64,000 nucleotides of DNA from Polyangia bacterium (lineage in GTDB: Bacteria > Myxococcota_A > Polyangia > Nannocystales > Nannocystaceae), in assembly GCA_030424595.1 (NCBI GenBank), contig JAUHWG010000001.1, forward strand, positions 434,001-498,000, written 5' to 3'. Both the position numbers and the translations under genes were made by a program. Below the pieces are notes generated by a model. It ran no database searches. It had not been told where the DNA came from and was given only the letters and a program-made list of their open reading frames with translations. Positions 55,232-64,000 of the stretch are shown here, in pieces; positions within the stretch are counted from its first letter, which is position 1, and each line of letters opens with the position of its first letter.

Positions 55232-56449
55232 ATGATGAGCGAGGAGAGCGCGACGGGGGCTGCCGAGGCTCCGCCGAGCTCCGGCCTCCCGTGGCGCTCC
55301 CCAGGCTTCATGGCCTTCTTCCTCGCCGCCGGGCTCGGCCCCCTGAGCTCGATCGCCCTGCGCTTCGTCCCCGGTCACCTAGAGCGCGCCGGCCACTCGC
55401 CGGCACTGATCGGCGAGGTCATGGCCGCGTCGACGTTCGGGGGGGTCATCGCCCTGCCGATCGCCGGCTGGCTCGCGCGCCGCCACCTCCGGGCGATGCT
55501 CATCGGCGGCGCCGCGGTCCAGGGCCTAGGCCTCGCGGCCGCGGCCCTCGCAGGATCGAGCCCGGTCGCCCTGGCCCTCAGCGTCGCGGTGATGAGCGTC
55601 GGCACGGCACAGCTCGACGTCGGCGTGCTCACCGGCCTCATCGTCCTCGTCCCCGCGCTCCGGCGAGCCCAGCTCCTCGCCTACTACTTCGCCTACGTAA
55701 GCCTCGCGCGCAACATCGTCGGCTCGAGCGTGGCCGAGGGGGTGATCGGCGAGCGGGGCTTTTCGGCGATGTGCCAGCTCCTCGCGGCCCTCGCCGTGGC
55801 GCACATGATCTTCCGCGCGCTGACCTCGGTCCCGAGCCCCGCAGAGCGCAGCGAAGAGGTCCCCCGCCGGGACTTCTTCCGCGATCTCACGCGCCCGCGC
55901 GTCCTCGTGCTCCTCGCGGTCTTCGTGCTCCTCGCGGCCCACTTCGCCGCCGGCGAGTCCTTCCTCTCGGCCCTGGCCGCGCGCCGTGAGCTCGGCCCGG
56001 TCACCCCCTTCTTCGCGACCTACTTCGCCGTGCTCTCGGTCGGTCGAGCGGCCTGCGGCCACCTCGTCGAGCGGATCGGCCGCGGACCGGTGACGATCGT
56101 CAGCGCCCTGATCCTCGCGGCCGTCGGCGGCGGCTTGGCCGAGGTCCGTGAGCCCGTCGGGCTCCTGGTCCTCGGGGCAGGGACCGGCCTCGGTCACCTC
56201 CTCCTCTGGCCAGCGCTCTACTCGACCTTCTACGACCGTATCCGCGGACCCGGGATGACGAGCGCTGCCCTCAGCGTCGCCCTCGCCCTCGCCGGCTTCA
56301 TCGCCGAGCTCGGCCTCGGCGCGGCGGCCTCTGACGCTGGGTATCGGGCCCTCTACTGGGGAGCGGCGGGGGCTGCCCTGCTCGCCGCGGCGCTCACCCT
56401 GCCGCTCTACCGCTGGATGTCACCGCCGAGGAAGGGGACGCGCCGATGA
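55232..56449 (+). CDS. Major facilitator superfamily transporter
   Basis: 405 residues with about 12 hydrophobic segments in two halves joined by a charged cytoplasmic loop (~190-215, SPAERSEEVPRRDFF). The first-half loop LPIAGWLARRHLRAM is the MFS motif A equivalent, with a second in the other half (GHLVERIGRGPV). The start is one of two adjacent ATGs (55232 or 55235). The stop overlaps the glycosyltransferase start (ATGA), so the two proteins are made together; export of a glycosylated product is a reasonable inference. Confidence 0.85.
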   Translation: MMSEESATGAAEAPPSSGLPWRSPGFMAFFLAAGLGPLSSIALRFVPGHLERAGHSPALIGEVMAASTFGGVIALPIAGWLARRHLRAMLIGGAAVQGLGLAAAALAGSSPVALALSVAVMSVGTAQLDVGVLTGLIVLVPALRRAQLLAYYFAYVSLARNIVGSSVAEGVIGERGFSAMCQLLAALAVAHMIFRALTSVPSPAERSEEVPRRDFFRDLTRPRVLVLLAVFVLLAAHFAAGESFLSALAARRELGPVTPFFATYFAVLSVGRAACGHLVERIGRGPVTIVSALILAAVGGGLAEVREPVGLLVLGAGTGLGHLLLWPALYSTFYDRIRGPGMTSAALSVALALAGFIAELGLGAAASDAGYRALYWGAAGAALLAAALTLPLYRWMSPPRKGTRR

Positions 56450-57750
56450 GTCGAATCCTGATCCACATGTACCGTGAGCACGGACACCTGCTGCCGACCC
56501 TCAAGCTCGCGCGATCGTTGGCCGCGGCGGGGCACCAGGTCGAGTACCTGCTCACTCCGCCCTGGCGCAGCTTCGTCGAGTCGCGAGGGCTGACCCTGCG
56601 GCCTTATCTCGAGGCGATCTATCCCGAGTGGATCGAGGGCGCGTGGGCGAGGATGTCGAGGACCGCGCGCGAGGCCGACGCGGCGCGGCGCGACCGAGCG
56701 CGGATCGACTGGATCGTCGCCGGCGGCCTAGGCGACGTCTACCGGGCCGCGGCGCCCGACCTGATCCTCGGCGACGCCTACGACGTGTCGGTCCCGATCG
56801 CCGCGCGACGCCTCGGGATCGACCTCCTCCTCCTCTCGCCGTCGCTCTTCCAGGGTCGCGAGCCCGGGGTCCCGCCGCTCTCGAGCGCCGCGCCGTGGGG
56901 GCCCGACCCCGCGGCGCGCAGGGCCGCAGAGGAGGCCTGGCGGAGGCTCGCCGAGGAGCGACAGCGGAGCGCCACGAGCGACTGGTACCCGGGCTACGTC
57001 GACGCCTTGATCCGCGCCTACGCCTTCCCCCGCGACGAGATCACCTGGGACGGGGCGATCGTCCCGGACTTCCCGGCGCTCGACCAGCTCGTCCTCTGCC
57101 CGAGCGCCCTCGAGTTTCCCCGGCCTCTGCCGCAGCGCTGTCACTACGACGTCCCCTCGATCCTAGAGCGCGAGGAGGAGCTCTCGCCGTCGCTCGCCGC
57201 GTGGCTGCAGCGCAGTCCGCTCGTCTACTGCGCACCTGGCTCCCAGGGCATGTGGCGCGCGCAGCATGACGAGCTCTTCGCGGAGGTGCTCGCGCTCGCC
57301 GAGCGTCGCCCCGAGGTCACCTTCGTCATCGCCCACGGCACCCGAGCGATGCCCGCCCCCGAGAGCGCTCCGGCGAACGTCTGCTTGACCGGCTGGGCGC
57401 CGCAGCACGCGGTTCTCCGCGCCGCCGACGTGATGATCTCCGTCGGCGGGCTGGGGACGGTCAAGGAGTGCCTCTGGTACGGCGTGCCGATCATCCTCGC
57501 GCCCCACCTCAACCCCTACGACGCCCAGGGAAACGCCCGTCGGATCGTCCACCACGGCCTCGGCGAGATCGTCCCCGAGGCCCAGCTCGGGCGCTCCCTC
57601 GAGGGGGCGCTGGAGCGGGCGCTCTCCGGCGTCTACGCTGAGCCGATGGCGCGGATTCAGGCGACGATCAAGACGGTCGAGGCGAGCGATCGCGGCCGGG
57701 CGCTGGTCGAACGCTGGCTCCGCGGCGAAGCCCTCCGCGACCCTGCCTGA
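56446..57750 (+). CDS. GT1-family glycosyltransferase (UGT/MGT-like)
   Basis: 434 residues with the two-domain GT-B layout. The N-terminal domain starts RILIHMYREHGHLLPTLKLA, with the HGH segment holding the usual catalytic His position. The C-terminal nucleotide-sugar signature is LTGWAPQHAVLRAADVMIS followed by GGLGTVKECLWYGVPIIL and the closing N-x-x-D pattern of UGT enzymes. The acceptor cannot be told from the sequence. GT1 members glycosylate macrolides, sterols and other lipophilic compounds. With a sterol-gene cluster close by, a sterol or terpenoid acceptor is possible. Coupled to the MFS gene upstream. Confidence 0.88.
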   Translation: MSRILIHMYREHGHLLPTLKLARSLAAAGHQVEYLLTPPWRSFVESRGLTLRPYLEAIYPEWIEGAWARMSRTAREADAARRDRARIDWIVAGGLGDVYRAAAPDLILGDAYDVSVPIAARRLGIDLLLLSPSLFQGREPGVPPLSSAAPWGPDPAARRAAEEAWRRLAEERQRSATSDWYPGYVDALIRAYAFPRDEITWDGAIVPDFPALDQLVLCPSALEFPRPLPQRCHYDVPSILEREEELSPSLAAWLQRSPLVYCAPGSQGMWRAQHDELFAEVLALAERRPEVTFVIAHGTRAMPAPESAPANVCLTGWAPQHAVLRAADVMISVGGLGTVKECLWYGVPIILAPHLNPYDAQGNARRIVHHGLGEIVPEAQLGRSLEGALERALSGVYAEPMARIQATIKTVEASDRGRALVERWLRGEALRDPA

Positions 57751-57855
57751 CCCCGCTCGGGGCGTTCACGGTCCGGGCCCGCAGTGTCCAGGGGCGTCGA
57801 CGCGCATCCCCGGAGCGGACGGCCCGAGGCCCCTTCTATCGGCTATCGTCTACCG

Positions 57856-62697
<4,842 letters not shown>

Positions 62698-62719
62698 CCG
62701 ACGACCAGGAGGTGAGCCC

Positions 62720-63976
62720 TCACCCGCAAACATAGTCGAGCCCGAGGCTCTCACCGCTGAGATACGACGAGCAGGTCTCCCCGCACAGCCGCAGCCGATC
62801 ACCGCCGAGGCTCAACCAACCGACCTCCAGACCACAGTCCTGGCCGGGGAGCGAAGGCGCCACGGCCCCGCCCACCGAGACGCTCGAGAGGAGAGCGTCC
62901 CCAGGCGGAGGCGTCGCCACGATCGTGCATCGCATGACCTTGAGCAGCCCCCGCAGCCCCACCTCGAGGGTCGACTGATCGACCGCGTTGGTGAAGGCCG
63001 CGCCGTCGATCATAGGCAGGCCGCCGCTGAGCGCGAGCGCGGTCACGACCTCGAGCGGGACGACAGAGTCCGGCTTGCCGTCGACCGCCACAGGGTTCGC
63101 CTCGCCGCTGACGTCGAGGCCGAGCACCCCGACCTCAACCCCTGCAGCGACCGCCTCCTGGGCCGAGACGATCACGGACTCGTCGTAGCTCTCAAAGCGC
63201 TCGTTGTCGTCGGCGGCGTCCGATCGGCAGTTCGCCGCGCCGTCCGTGAGCATCAGGATAAAGAGCGCCCGGTCGGTCTGCTCAAAGTCGACGAGCTGCT
63301 CGACCGCGCCGAGGATCGCGGCGCTCGCCGGCGTCCCCCCGGCGATCGTGCTCATCATCGACGTCGCCTCCGCGTCCGGGAGCACGCTAGGGAGCGACGC
63401 GCTCGCCCCGGGGGCGAGCGGGATGTCTGGCGCCGCGGAGACCCCACAGGCGGCGCTCTCATAGCCCGCCGGGACGCCGATGTCGGGGAAGAGCTTGAGG
63501 CCGAAGTCGACGTTCGCCTCCTCGCCCGCCGCGACGGCGCTCAGCGTCGCGTGGAGGGTCTTCCAGCGGGTCTCCGGCGGAGTGTCTGGGATGCCGTCGT
63601 GGTCCCAGGTGTTGGTCACCATCGACCTCGACTTGTCGACCAGGAGCATCACGAGCGGCTCCGAGTAGCCGCGGGTGATCGTCTGGGGCTCGCAGACGAG
63701 GAGCTCGCAGACCCCGTCGACGCACACCTCGTCGATCCCGCAGCCCCCCCCCTCGTCGCACTCCGGCCCGGTCGTCGATGAGCCCCCGGTGAGGGTCGTC
63801 GTCGTCACCTCCGACGTCGCCTCGGTCGCCTCCGACGTCGCCTCGGTCGTCGTCATCGTCGACCCGTCGCTCCCCAAGCCGACAGGGCCAGGATCGACGA
63901 AGCAGGCGAGCGTCGAGACGAGGAGCAACGCGCCGATCCACAGCGCACGCTCCGAACCCACCACAGCTCTCCCCAT
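62720..63976 (-). CDS. von Willebrand factor A-domain lipoprotein
   Basis: 418 residues from the ATG at 63976. The signal peptide ends LLVSTLAC (Cys25), followed by a Thr/Ser/Glu linker (~40-75) and a small Cys knot (CDEGGGCGIDEVCVDGVC). The vWA domain (~105-330) has a complete metal-ion site: DKSRSM (DxSxS), the GGTPAS loop with the Thr, and LMLTDGAANC with the Asp. A C-terminal Cys-containing region follows. Such proteins usually bind other proteins at the cell surface. It converges on the giant-protein gene with 22 bp between stops. Confidence 0.85.
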   Translation of the reverse strand: MGRAVVGSERALWIGALLLVSTLACFVDPGPVGLGSDGSTMTTTEATSEATEATSEVTTTTLTGGSSTTGPECDEGGGCGIDEVCVDGVCELLVCEPQTITRGYSEPLVMLLVDKSRSMVTNTWDHDGIPDTPPETRWKTLHATLSAVAAGEEANVDFGLKLFPDIGVPAGYESAACGVSAAPDIPLAPGASASLPSVLPDAEATSMMSTIAGGTPASAAILGAVEQLVDFEQTDRALFILMLTDGAANCRSDAADDNERFESYDESVIVSAQEAVAAGVEVGVLGLDVSGEANPVAVDGKPDSVVPLEVVTALALSGGLPMIDGAAFTNAVDQSTLEVGLRGLLKVMRCTIVATPPPGDALLSSVSVGGAVAPSLPGQDCGLEVGWLSLGGDRLRLCGETCSSYLSGESLGLDYVCG

Positions 63977-64000
63977 CCCCCCCACCCTACAAGCCGTACA

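Overview
The window is GC-rich, densely coded DNA that looks like a myxobacterium (Myxococcota), most likely of the Nannocystineae type. That placement is inferred, not proven. The grounds are the many lipoproteins with Thr/Ser/Gly/Asp-rich linkers behind the lipidated Cys, a DUF4215-type Cys-rich repeat protein, a type II secretion operon that includes gspN, several acyl-CoA dehydrogenases, and genes for bacterial sterol maturation. I recognised no rRNA, tRNA or CRISPR array.

Region 1 (1-19.3 kb): a partial response regulator at the left edge and a Cys-rich lipoprotein with a fibrinogen-like C-terminus. A 13-gene minus-strand operon follows, consisting of a sigma-54-type response regulator and then gspC-D-E-F-G-H-I-J-K-L-M-N. 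Most junctions overlap or are nearly touching. A sigma-54-like -24/-12 element lies just upstream of the regulator. Region 2 (19.5-31 kb): a large DmdC-type acyl-CoA dehydrogenase, an alpha/beta hydrolase, an unusual fusion of an NAD(P)-binding SDR domain with a CAAX-type membrane protease, a DUF4157 (eCIS-type) protein translationally coupled to a YbjN-fold chaperone-like protein, a second acyl-CoA dehydrogenase, a PHA-system protein and a lipoprotein.

Region 3 (31-38.4 kb): an IgGFc-binding-domain lipoprotein and mfd, followed by a 1265-bp palindromic element (36902-38166). It has ~480-bp inverted arms, near-perfect terminal repeats and a 7-bp direct repeat TCTAGCC on both sides, and it sits exactly on the mfd stop codon. 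Region 4 (38.4-49.9 kb): small lipoproteins, a third acyl-CoA dehydrogenase, a bile acid:sodium symporter-family protein, a BtpA-family protein, an overlapping pair of unknown genes, two further lipoproteins and an acyl-CoA synthetase.

Region 5 (49.9-64 kb): a sterol module. A CYP51-like P450 and a Rieske oxygenase (overlapping, minus strand) are divergent from an ERG4/ERG24-family sterol reductase, with an operator-like inverted repeat between them. Next to this are a leaderless solute-binding-fold protein, an MFS transporter and a UGT-like glycosyltransferase (the last two overlap), then a giant ~1600-residue protein with a GHKL/Hsp90-like N-terminus, and a von Willebrand A lipoprotein. CYP51 (14-demethylation), the reductase (double-bond reduction) and the Rieske enzyme (possible C-4 demethylation) fit consecutive post-lanosterol steps. 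The oxidosqualene cyclase is not in the window.
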